Position numbers and translations under genes: made by a program. Of a stretch of 12,786 nucleotides of DNA, positions 1 through 6,082 are shown piece by piece. The notes under the pieces are model-generated. The model did not search any database, was not told the DNA's origin, and was given only the letters and a program-made list of their open reading frames with translations. Position 1 is the first letter of the stretch. The number at the start of each line of letters is the position of its first letter. The DNA is from Bacteroides_F sp964482605 (GTDB lineage Bacteria > Bacillota > Clostridia > Lachnospirales > Lachnospiraceae): contig CAYZYS010000063.1 in assembly GCA_964482605.1 (NCBI GenBank), positions 1-12,786 on the forward strand. Direction: 5' to 3'.

Positions 1-715
1 TAGGTGTGACAACCTTGTTGTCCTTTGTCACGAACAGGAAGTTGGCACCGCCTGTCTCCTCAACCTTGGTGCGTGTTGCAGGGTCAAGGTACATATTCTC
101 GTCAAAGCCCTCGGCATGTGCCGTCACAATTGCGTGGAGGCTCATTGCATAGTTAAGTCCTGCCTTGATGTTGCCCGTTCCGTGAGGTGCCGCACGGTCA
201 AAATCACTGACACGGATGGTGATTGGCTTTGCGCCGCCCTTGAAATATGGGCCAACAGGTGTAGTGAGAATCCTGAACTGGTATTCATCAGCAGGCTTGA
301 CGCCGATTACCGGGTTGCTTCCGAACATATATGGACGGATGTAGAGCGTTGCCCCTGAGCCGTATGGCGGAACAAATGCATCATTTGCCCTGACGGTCTT
401 GACAACGGCATCGATGAACCTGTCTTCCGGGAATACAGGCATTTCAAGGCGACGTGCGGAGCTTGCCATACGGTCGGCATTAAGGTCAGGCCTGAAGCAG
501 ACAATGTGTCCGTCCTCGGTTGTATAAGCCTTAAGTCCTTCAAAACATGTCTGTGCATACTGGAATACACCGGCGCATTCATTAAGTGTAACATTCGAGT
601 CAGTGGTAAGTGTACCCTCGTCCCATGCCCCATTCCTGTAGTTTGAGACAAATCTGTAGTCTGTTGGCATATATCCAAAGCGTAGACTGCCCCAGTCAAT
701 GTTTTTCTTTTCCAT
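1..715 (-). CDS. ilvE: Branched-chain amino acid aminotransferase, 5' part (C-terminus beyond left edge)
   Basis: A pyridoxal-phosphate (PLP) fold-type IV transaminase that interconverts Leu/Ile/Val and their 2-keto acids with glutamate/2-oxoglutarate, cytosolic, last step of branched-chain amino acid synthesis. Translating the minus strand from ATG at 715-713 gives 238 open residues to the edge, beginning MEKKNIDWGSLRFGYMPTDY. Family hallmarks are CFEGLKAY (about 57-64), the RPYM segment (127-130) and HGTGNIKAGLNYAMS (178-192), in which K184 should be the PLP Schiff-base lysine by analogy with the KxGxNY motif of the eukaryotic-like BCAT group; EETGGANFLFV (219-229) is the usual substrate-loop region. 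The usual length is about 340-360 residues, so roughly a third is missing because of the window edge, with no sign of decay. The start is supported by the SD AAGGAAGG about 9 nt upstream. It is transcribed divergently from the surface-protein gene at 946. Confidence 0.95.
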   Translation of the reverse strand, partial: MEKKNIDWGSLRFGYMPTDYRFVSNYRNGAWDEGTLTTDSNVTLNECAGVFQYAQTCFEGLKAYTTEDGHIVCFRPDLNADRMASSARRLEMPVFPEDRFIDAVVKTVRANDAFVPPYGSGATLYIRPYMFGSNPVIGVKPADEYQFRILTTPVGPYFKGGAKPITIRVSDFDRAAPHGTGNIKAGLNYAMSLHAIVTAHAEGFDENMYLDPATRTKVEETGGANFLFVTKDNKVVTP

Positions 716-800
716 TTGTGTAATCCTTCCTTTCACATGCTGTGAGTAATAGATGAATAGATATGGCGTTGTGTTTTGCCACACGTCAAACATTGCAATA

Positions 801-829
801 AGTATAAGTCAGTGCACATTGAATGTCAA
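801..829 (-). promoter_or_regulatory. Sigma-A promoter for ilvE
   Basis: On the minus strand there is a perfect -35 TTGACA (829-824), a 17-bp spacer and a -10 TATACT (806-801). The predicted start of transcription is near 794, giving a leader of about 80 nt. I saw no T-box or riboswitch-like fold in that leader. The -35 is 31 bp from the -35 of the opposing promoter, so the two promoters are back to back. Confidence 0.75.
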
Positions 830-836
830 TTGAGAA

Positions 837-852
837 TGTTGATTTGTCAACA
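837..852. promoter_or_regulatory. Perfect inverted repeat between divergent promoters, possible operator
   Basis: TGTTGA-TTTG-TCAACA is a perfect 6-bp inverted repeat with a 4-bp centre. It lies between the -35 boxes of the ilvE promoter (824-829) and the plus-strand promoter (860-865). This is a natural place for a regulator acting on both genes. No known regulator motif is recognised, and a 6-bp repeat can arise by chance. Confidence 0.35.
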
Positions 853-857
853 CGCCA

Positions 858-872
858 TATTGACAGAAAATT
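858..872. promoter_or_regulatory. CodY-like box overlapping the plus-strand -35
   Basis: TATTGACAGAAAATT matches the published CodY consensus AATTTTCWGAAAATT at 12 of 15 positions. An adjacent weaker match, AATTTACTGAATTAT (869-883, 11 of 15), overlaps it by 4 nt and reaches into the -10. CodY is the GTP/branched-chain-amino-acid-responsive repressor of many Firmicutes, and ilvE genes are classic targets. Bound here it would cover the -35 and spacer of the promoter for the gene at 946 and sit about 30 bp upstream of the ilvE -35. The sequence is AT-rich, so chance matches are a real risk. Confidence 0.4.
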
Positions 873-888
873 TACTGAATTATATAAT
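860..888 (+). promoter_or_regulatory. Consensus sigma-A promoter for the secreted protein at 946
   Basis: TTGACA (860-865), a spacer of exactly 17 bp and TATAAT (883-888): both hexamers are perfect consensus. Transcription should start near 895, giving a leader of about 50 nt that contains a GC-rich hairpin and the SD. A promoter this strong suggests high expression or the need for a repressor. Confidence 0.85.
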
Positions 889-911
889 AAAAGTTAGCTT
901 TTGAGATGCGT

Positions 912-927
912 GCAGGGTGCGCCCTGC
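912..927 (+). promoter_or_regulatory. 5'-leader hairpin before the SD of the gene at 946
   Basis: GCAGGG-TGCG-CCCTGC forms a perfect 6-bp GC-rich stem with a four-base loop. It lies between the predicted transcription start and the SD AAGGGG at 931-936. There is no U-run, so it is not a terminator. It could stabilise the 5' end of the mRNA or modulate ribosome access. Confidence 0.5.
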
Positions 928-945
928 GGAAAGGGGATTTGTTTT

Positions 946-1812
946 ATGGGTAAGAAAGGCTTGGTATCAGGGGTTATGTCGTTGGTTGCGGCAATTGTAC
1001 TGGCGGTGACATTTTCGCTGGGAAACACCACCCTGGCAAAGGCGGAGACGGCAGTTGAGGACCCTGTGTTCAGCGTGGCAAGCGGGTATTATGATTCCGC
1101 ATTTGTGCTCGCCATAACCTGCTCAACGCCGAACACCGACATTTACTACATTAACGATGATGAAACGGAATTTAACAGGGCATATTGGAATCTTTACACG
1201 GCTCCCATCGTCATTGACACCAATTGTGTAATCCGTGCCATTGCCGTTGCCAAGTATGATGTTGGCGGAAGCGGTATTGTGAGGAGCGTGTACAACATTG
1301 GAAGCATGTCCGCGGGATATGTGAGCTGGGAGATGGTGCTGGGTGAGGACACACCGATTGCGGTTCCGACCAACAGCCCAACCAACCTGAAGTATGCCGT
1401 TACCACCACGTCAGAGTGGAATGAGATTGATGCCGGAATCAACCTTACCGTCACCATGGAGCTGAAAAATGCTTCAACAACGGTTACACAGCAGCAGAAA
1501 AGCCTGTTTGCGGCAGCATTGAACGGAAGCACCCTTGTACAGTACTATGACATCAATCTGTACAAGAGACTGGGACTTGGCGGAACGTATAAGGTGTTAA
1601 GCCCGAATTCGCCGTTGAGCCTTGTCATGGTTGTTCCACTGGAGGCATTTAATACAAATGTCAATGTACAGAGGATATACACAATGCTTTACGAATTTGA
1701 CGGGGTCGTATACTCAAGCCCTGTGTTCAGGACGGCTGAGGGCTTCCTGTACTTCAACGCACCAAAGTCAACAACCTATGCCCTTGTATACCAGGACTAT
1801 CCACTGTCATAG
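946..1812 (+). CDS. Secreted protein with chitobiase C-terminal-like (CHB_HEX_C) domain
   Basis: A small exported protein of 288 residues; enzymatic role unknown, probably an extracellular accessory or binding protein. A signal peptide is clear: MGKKGLVSGVMSLVAAIVLA, then a predicted AKA cleavage near residue 33. Residues about 39-118 (DPVFSVASGYYDSAFVLAIT onward, with TDIYYINDD and the YTAPIVI turn) resemble the beta-sandwich found at the C-terminus of chitobiase/hexosaminidases. Residues about 148-285 form a second beta module with LTVTMELKN and a closing STTYALVYQDYP, a pattern I associate with secreted Lachnospiraceae proteins. No LPXTG-like signal or other membrane anchor is visible, so it is likely released or held non-covalently. 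ATG 946 is chosen over an in-frame TTG at 901 because of the SD AAGGGG (931-936) and because a start there begins directly with the signal peptide. It is monocistronic, ending in TAG-TAA before a hairpin. Confidence 0.85.
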   Translation: MGKKGLVSGVMSLVAAIVLAVTFSLGNTTLAKAETAVEDPVFSVASGYYDSAFVLAITCSTPNTDIYYINDDETEFNRAYWNLYTAPIVIDTNCVIRAIAVAKYDVGGSGIVRSVYNIGSMSAGYVSWEMVLGEDTPIAVPTNSPTNLKYAVTTTSEWNEIDAGINLTVTMELKNASTTVTQQQKSLFAAALNGSTLVQYYDINLYKRLGLGGTYKVLSPNSPLSLVMVVPLEAFNTNVNVQRIYTMLYEFDGVVYSSPVFRTAEGFLYFNAPKSTTYALVYQDYPLS

Positions 1813-1847
1813 TAACGGGCAGTGTACAGCTTAATATCGGCGGTGCG

Positions 1848-1880
1848 AGCCATCGGTGGCAAATGCCATCGGTGGCTTTT
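1848..1880 (+). terminator. Intrinsic terminator-like hairpin after the gene at 946
   Basis: The 12-mer GCCATCGGTGGC occurs twice in direct orientation (1849-1860 and 1865-1876). Because it is nearly self-complementary, the two copies pair as AGCCATCGGTGGC/GCCATCGGTGGCT, a 13-bp stem with two G-U pairs and an AAAT loop, followed by TTT then GTG. The stem is strong and the U-run is short. It separates the gene at 946 from the next promoter. Confidence 0.7.
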
Positions 1881-1886
1881 GTGATA

Positions 1887-1915
1887 TTGGATTTTTTGTG
1901 GAAATGTGGTATAAT
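1887..1915 (+). promoter_or_regulatory. Promoter of the sortase operon (extended -10)
   Basis: TTGGAT (1887-1892), a 17-bp spacer and TATAAT (1910-1915), with TGG directly before the -10 giving an extended TGnTATAAT element. The predicted start is near 1922 and the leader is about 70 nt. No other convincing promoter is seen between here and 9296, so this one may serve every gene from 1992 to 9250. Confidence 0.75.
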
Positions 1916-1960
1916 AATTCTGTATATTTTTAATTGTGAGCCATGGCTGTGAAGGGGCTT

Positions 1961-1970
1961 GCCTGCGGGC
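1961..1970 (+). promoter_or_regulatory. Small UGCG-tetraloop hairpin in sortase leader
   Basis: GCC-TGCG-GGC is a 3-bp stem closed by a C-G pair around UGCG, a UNCG-class tetraloop. It sits just before the weak SD GAAAGAAG (1976-1983). The loop sequence is the same as in the leader hairpin at 912-927, and the sequence up to the start codon is also similar (TTGGTTTTATGG here, TTTGTTTTATGG there). Confidence 0.3.
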
Positions 1971-1991
1971 GTGGCGAAAGAAGTTGGTTTT

Positions 1992-3065
1992 ATGGCTGGC
2001 AGGTATGTTATAGGCAATGAGGATTTCAAGGACGAGAAGCATTACAAAATGGGTCTGAGGGACTTGAAGCGAATTAACAGGCTTAAGGAAAAATATGACT
2101 GGAATAATCCGGAGGATGCGGCAGCGCTGATGTACTGTCTCAGGGAGGGAAGCCTGAGGCTGGAAACGGTGCAGTTTCGCAGGGCATTGGAGAAAAAACT
2201 CAACGCATGCCTTGGGGAGTCCAAGAAAAGGGGGCAGAGGAAGGCCAATAAAAGAAACATGGTTGTGAGGCTGGCAGGCTTCGGGTGCATAGTGGCATCG
2301 CTTGTGCTGGTTGGGGTTTATGGTTTTAAGAGTTACCGTGAGCAGAAGAGCATGGAGAACATGGTCAGCATACAGGTGATACACAGCATGCAGCCAAGTG
2401 CTATGCAGGCAATGATGGACGCTGGCACGCAGGAAGCGCAGACCACAGGGAATGTGCAGGCGGAGGAGAATGCCGTGATGCTCCAGGAGTTCCAGGAGCT
2501 GTATGACATGAACAACGACCTTGCAGGGTGGATAATGATTGACGGCACTGACATTGATTATCCAATCATGCAGTGCGGGGACAATGAGTATTACCTAAGC
2601 CATGATTTCTACGGCAATGACGACAGTAATGGAATGCTGTTCTTTGATTATAGGAATAATCTTAAGTCAGGGGACACTAATATGATAATATACGGGCACA
2701 ATATGAGAAGCGGCAAGATGTTTGGCAATCTGCTGAAGTACCAGGACAAGGATTATTACGAGGCACATCGCACCATATACGTGTCAACCCTGTACAAGGT
2801 AAGCGAGTACCGCATAATTGCCGTGTGCCAGGGCAAGGTTGCAAGGAAGAATGAAAATGTGTTCAGGTATTATAATTTCATCAATCCGTCCGATGCGGAG
2901 GAATTTGAGGAATTTAGGCAGAACACCAAGGAGCAGGCGTTGTTCACCATGGATGAGGACATGGCTGCGACGGATTCGTACATCACGCTGTCCACATGCA
3001 GTGATTACGTTGAGAACGGAAGATTATACATAATAGCAAAGAAAGTGAGGGGGCAGGCATCATGA
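1992..3065 (+). CDS. Class B sortase with long cytoplasmic N-terminal extension
   Basis: A membrane transpeptidase that cleaves a sorting signal between Thr and Gly and joins the cargo to the cell-wall precursor. It has 357 residues from ATG 1992. The catalytic triad is visible: H236 in IIYGHNM, C336 in ITLSTCSDY and R344 in NGRLYIIAK; the segment DLAGWIMIDGTDIDYPIMQ (177-195) is the typical class B start of the sortase fold. One transmembrane helix spans about 90-112. The N-terminal 89 residues are charged and probably helical, ending in a basic SKKRGQRKANKR anchor; most class B sortases are about 230-260 residues and begin close to the helix, so this extension is unusual. A Met/Gln-rich linker (120-170) joins helix and catalytic domain. 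The start is set by GAAAGAAG 8 nt upstream; an in-frame TTG at 1959 has no SD. Its stop overlaps the next ATG (ATGA), pairing it with the TPKTG protein. Confidence 0.92.
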   Translation: MAGRYVIGNEDFKDEKHYKMGLRDLKRINRLKEKYDWNNPEDAAALMYCLREGSLRLETVQFRRALEKKLNACLGESKKRGQRKANKRNMVVRLAGFGCIVASLVLVGVYGFKSYREQKSMENMVSIQVIHSMQPSAMQAMMDAGTQEAQTTGNVQAEENAVMLQEFQELYDMNNDLAGWIMIDGTDIDYPIMQCGDNEYYLSHDFYGNDDSNGMLFFDYRNNLKSGDTNMIIYGHNMRSGKMFGNLLKYQDKDYYEAHRTIYVSTLYKVSEYRIIAVCQGKVARKNENVFRYYNFINPSDAEEFEEFRQNTKEQALFTMDEDMAATDSYITLSTCSDYVENGRLYIIAKKVRGQAS

Positions 3066-5110
3066 AGAGATTAAGGAAATCAACGATGGCAGGCATGACG
3101 TGTGTCGTGATGGCATTGGTGCTGTCGGTGTATTTTGTTGCTGGGGTGGCATCGGTCCGCGGTGGAGATGTAGCGGACGGCAGCCAGACATCAAGTGGGG
3201 CTGAAACCGAGAGTGGCGTCAACGTGACAGATGACGGGATAATGTGGGTAAGCGGGGATAATAATGACATTACAATCCTCGCAACCAAGAGTGGCTCACA
3301 GATACCGGATTATCAGGCATACAATCCGGATGATGTGGATAATAATGCGGCTCCGTGGTGCGTGGGTGCGGACGGCAGGGTCACTGACATAGTCATTGCG
3401 GATGACATTACCAAAGTGGGAGCATACAATATAGTTGACATAAAAAGTCTTAATACGCTTATCATAGGCAGCAGCGTTGCCAGCCTTCCGGAAAATTTCT
3501 GTGATGGTGCCACGATAACTAAGCTCATAATCAGAAATGCGGAGCTGTATGCTGCACTTAAGGATAATACGGATGACTGTAAAACAAAGGCGTTTGTGAA
3601 TTGCATGATTATGGAGATTGTGGATGATTCGGCAAATGTGAACCAGAACCAGGGGAACGAGTCGACNNNNNNNNNNNNNNNNNNNNNNNNNNNNNNNNNN
3701 NNNNNNNNNNNNNNNNNNNNNNNNNNNNNNNNNNNNNNNNNNNNNNNNNNNNNNNNNNNNNNNNNNCCGTACTGGCTTGACAGCAGCAAGAACAGCCTGC
3801 TTGCCACGGTGAAGAATGTGGTGATAGATGACAACATCCAGTTCTGTGCATCGGGTACACTGAAGAATACGCTGAATGGGCTGTCAAGCTTAGACACGCT
3901 CACCATCGGAAGCAACGTGCAGTATGTTGATGAGGCGTTTTGTGAGGGTTTGGACATCGGTGAGGTAATAGTGAAGGGCGACAAGACCTCCATTGTGCAG
4001 CAGGCGTTCAAGGACTGCAATGTCGGTGTTTTGGATCTTTCGTCATTTAACGAGAAAAGCTCAGGCGTGATTGACAAGTATGCAATAGCCACGAACACGG
4101 GCAGTAAGATGATGGTGACCCTTGGTGGCGTGGTTGGTAATGCGGGAACGGCTGCGGAGAGGCTTGTGAGGAGCATCAATGATTATGCAAGGTCGGGTGA
4201 CTGCCTCATCCAGGATGATTCCTGGGTTGCATTTGGCTCGCTTAATGGCGCTGTCATGGTGACGCAGGATTTCTCAAAGCTGCCGTCATATTACAACAAT
4301 GGCGAATATTACTGCAAGAAGGGCGATTCAAGTGCCATAAGCGCTGCACAGAAGCGGTTCCTGAATGCGGTGAACTGGGATTCATACAAATATGGCACGA
4401 TATGGCCGTTTGACATAAGCGGTACTGCCGGTTCAGCCAATGTGCTCATACCTGTCCCAACGGACTGGAGCAGCAGGGCGTCGGAGATAAAGGTGCTGAG
4501 CATTGATTCCAATGGTGCGATAGAGGTTATGGGAAGCACCCTTCAGACGCAGGATGGCTCCCAATATCTCAATGTGTACGCGAAGCATTTTTCACCGTAT
4601 GCGCTTTACCTGCCATCTAATAATGTGGCTGGCACGGTGGAGGATTCCAATAATAATGAAAATGTGACGGTTGCCAATAATGTCAGCAACAACCAGGATG
4701 ACAGTGATGACAGTGATGATGATGACGATGACGACGATGATGATGACAGTTCGTCCACGCAGGCTGCCGTGGTTAATAATGGCAATGGTGGCAATGACGG
4801 CAATGGCAGTGCAGGTAATGCTAATGTAGCAGCAGCCAATGGCAATGCAGCCAATGGCAATGCAGCCAATGCCAATGTGGCAGGTAATGCAAACGCAGGT
4901 GGCAATGCCAACCTTGTTGCGGCAAATGATGCTAACAATACCGTGGTTGTGCAGCAGGCAGCAGGTAACTCCAATTCAAATGGTTATGATGAAACTCCTA
5001 AGACGGGTAAGTTCCCAGTGCTCATTTTCTTCGCACTGGTGCTTGCACTGATGGGGACGGGAATGCTGCTCATCACCAGGCCGATTGGAAGGCAGCACGC
5101 CAGGAAGTAA
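3062..5110 (+). CDS. Sortase-anchored BspA-like surface protein with TPKTG sorting signal (contains assembly gap)
   Basis: The probable substrate of the adjacent sortase. It begins MKRLRKSTMAGMTCVVMALV, a signal peptide ending near residue 30. Two copies of a BspA/LRR_5-like module flank the N-gap: SLNTLIIGSSVASLPENFCD (129-148) and, after the gap, SLDTLTIGSNVQYVDEAFCE, each followed by a short beta strand and an Ala-Phe-x-x-Cys segment. Then comes a beta domain ending AKHFSPYALYLPS, an Asp-run (4697-4750), an Asn/Gly/Ala-rich spacer, and the wall-sorting signal: TPKTG (4994-5008), about 23 hydrophobic residues and the basic tail RPIGRQHARK. The repeat plus long linker is the usual design of a wall-exposed adhesin-like protein; the ligand is unknown. 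SD GAGGGGG (3047-3053) sets the start. True length is unknown because 3667-3766 is unsequenced, although the frame is consistent across the 100-N spacer. Confidence 0.88.
   Translation: MKRLRKSTMAGMTCVVMALVLSVYFVAGVASVRGGDVADGSQTSSGAETESGVNVTDDGIMWVSGDNNDITILATKSGSQIPDYQAYNPDDVDNNAAPWCVGADGRVTDIVIADDITKVGAYNIVDIKSLNTLIIGSSVASLPENFCDGATITKLIIRNAELYAALKDNTDDCKTKAFVNCMIMEIVDDSANVNQNQGNESXXXXXXXXXXXXXXXXXXXXXXXXXXXXXXXXXXPYWLDSSKNSLLATVKNVVIDDNIQFCASGTLKNTLNGLSSLDTLTIGSNVQYVDEAFCEGLDIGEVIVKGDKTSIVQQAFKDCNVGVLDLSSFNEKSSGVIDKYAIATNTGSKMMVTLGGVVGNAGTAAERLVRSINDYARSGDCLIQDDSWVAFGSLNGAVMVTQDFSKLPSYYNNGEYYCKKGDSSAISAAQKRFLNAVNWDSYKYGTIWPFDISGTAGSANVLIPVPTDWSSRASEIKVLSIDSNGAIEVMGSTLQTQDGSQYLNVYAKHFSPYALYLPSNNVAGTVEDSNNNENVTVANNVSNNQDDSDDSDDDDDDDDDDDSSSTQAAVVNNGNGGNDGNGSAGNANVAAANGNAANGNAANANVAGNANAGGNANLVAANDANNTVVVQQAAGNSNSNGYDETPKTGKFPVLIFFALVLALMGTGMLLITRPIGRQHARK
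3667..3766. other. Assembly gap (100 N) inside the surface-protein gene
   Basis: Exactly 100 N, a conventional placeholder for a gap of unknown size. It lies at the junction between two similar LRR-like modules, so collapsed repeats are a likely cause. The reading frame is the same on both sides at this length. Confidence 0.98.
4697..4750 (+). repeat. GAY-codon run encoding an Asp/Ser tract
   Basis: A run of GAT/GAC codons broken by a few AGT codons encodes DDSDDS followed by 11 Asp, then Ser. It marks the start of the flexible wall-spanning linker. Such short codon repeats can change copy number by slippage in steps of 3 nt, which alters length but not frame. Confidence 0.85.
4832..4876 (+). 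repeat. Three tandem 15-nt repeats in the linker
   Basis: GCAGCCAATGGCAAT occurs at 4832-4846 and 4847-4861, with a third copy at 4862-4876 differing by one base. Each encodes Ala-Ala-Asn-Gly/Ala-Asn. They sit within the Asn/Gly/Ala-rich linker before the TPKTG signal and look like recent in-frame duplications. Confidence 0.9.
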
Positions 5111-5142
5111 TCCTGCCGTATTCGTTGAAATGAGGTATGGGG

Positions 5143-6069
5143 ATGGTTAATGAGGGGGCTGTTCGTCTTATTGACAATGTGGAGAAGGTAATTGCAGGCA
5201 AGCGAGAGGTGATTGAGCTTGTGGTCACGGCGATGCTTGCGGGCGGGCATGTGCTGCTTGAGGATGTTCCGGGTGTCGGAAAGACACAGATGGTGTCCGC
5301 ATTGGCAAGGTCATGTGGAGGCAGGTTTGGAAGGCTTCAGATGACACCTGACATCATGCCGGGTGACATAACGGGGTTTTCAATGGTCAATCCTTCAACC
5401 GGTGCGCTTGAATTGAGGAAGGGTGCTGTGTTCTGCAATTTTTTGCTGGCGGATGAAATCAACCGTTCCTCGCCAAAGGCGCAGTCGGCGCTCCTTGAGG
5501 TCATGGAGGAACAGCAGGTGACAATTGACGGCAACACCTATCAGCTTCCGAAGCCATTTGTGGTGCTGGCGACACAGAATCCTGTCGAGACTTACGGAAC
5601 GTACCACCTGCCGGAGGCGCAGATGGACAGATTTTTAATGAGGCTTAGGATAGGGTATCCGGAAAGGACTGATGAGCTTACAATCATGCGGGGTGAAAGA
5701 CTTGTTTCCCCCGCCGGGCTTGGCGAGGTGATAACCTGTGATGAGATAATGGGGCTTCGCAGGCAGGCATTGGAGGTGTCATGCACAAGGGCGATTGAGG
5801 ATTACATCCTGGACATTGTGGATGTCACAAGAAATTCGGAGGATATCAGGCTTGGCGTAAGTCCGCGGGGCACCTTGGCACTGCATAACGCAGCCAGGGC
5901 ATATGCGTTGGTGAAGGGCAGGGATTATGTGCTTCCGGATGATGTCAAGCACCTGGCATCCTGTGTGCTTGCACACAGAATCATATTATCCCCTAAGGGG
6001 AAGGCGGCACACGGGGACTCATCAGGTGCATTGGAAATGCTGCTGGGGCAGGTTCCGGTGCCTGTGTGA
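5143..6069 (+). CDS. MoxR-family AAA+ ATPase
   Basis: A cytosolic AAA+ ATPase of the MoxR group, chaperone-like enzymes that use ATP hydrolysis to remodel or activate partner proteins, typically encoded next to DUF58 and VWA proteins. 308 residues, normal for the family. Visible motifs: Walker A PGVGKT (43-48), Walker B LLADEINR (101-108) with D104/E105, sensor 1 ATQNP (143-147) followed by the signature LPEAQMDRF (156-164), and sensor 2 SPRG (240-243). ATG 5143 is preferred over ATG 5137 because the only SD, GAGG at 5132-5135, is 7 nt from 5143 but 1 nt from 5137. It begins 32 nt after the surface protein with no terminator between, and is followed 13 nt later by DUF58. The client is unknown; the context suggests a surface or secreted protein. 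Confidence 0.93.
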   Translation: MVNEGAVRLIDNVEKVIAGKREVIELVVTAMLAGGHVLLEDVPGVGKTQMVSALARSCGGRFGRLQMTPDIMPGDITGFSMVNPSTGALELRKGAVFCNFLLADEINRSSPKAQSALLEVMEEQQVTIDGNTYQLPKPFVVLATQNPVETYGTYHLPEAQMDRFLMRLRIGYPERTDELTIMRGERLVSPAGLGEVITCDEIMGLRRQALEVSCTRAIEDYILDIVDVTRNSEDIRLGVSPRGTLALHNAARAYALVKGRDYVLPDDVKHLASCVLAHRIILSPKGKAAHGDSSGALEMLLGQVPVPV

Positions 6070-6082
6070 CAGGGAGGATTGT

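Noticed and set aside
307..699. Minus-strand 130-residue ORF
   Set aside because: It is a shadow frame of ilvE, which is read on the same strand in another frame and carries clear transaminase motifs.
716..800. T-box or riboswitch controlling ilvE
   Set aside because: The leader is only about 80 nt, with no T-box consensus, no specifier stem and no terminator hairpin with a U-run.
901..945. In-frame N-terminal extension of the secreted protein from TTG 901
   Set aside because: It would place 15 residues encoded by the leader hairpin before a normal signal peptide; the SD fits ATG 946.
1922..1991. Riboswitch in the sortase leader
   Set aside because: The leader is about 70 nt with one 3-bp hairpin; no conserved riboswitch core was recognised.
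1797..2384. Minus-strand 195-residue ORF over the terminator and sortase start
   Set aside because: It would be antisense to a strong promoter and sortase coding sequence, and it shows no family motif or SD.
3313..4179. Minus-strand 288-residue ORF spanning the gap
   Set aside because: It lies wholly antisense to the surface-protein gene, has low-complexity Ser/Leu composition, no SD, and crosses the N block.
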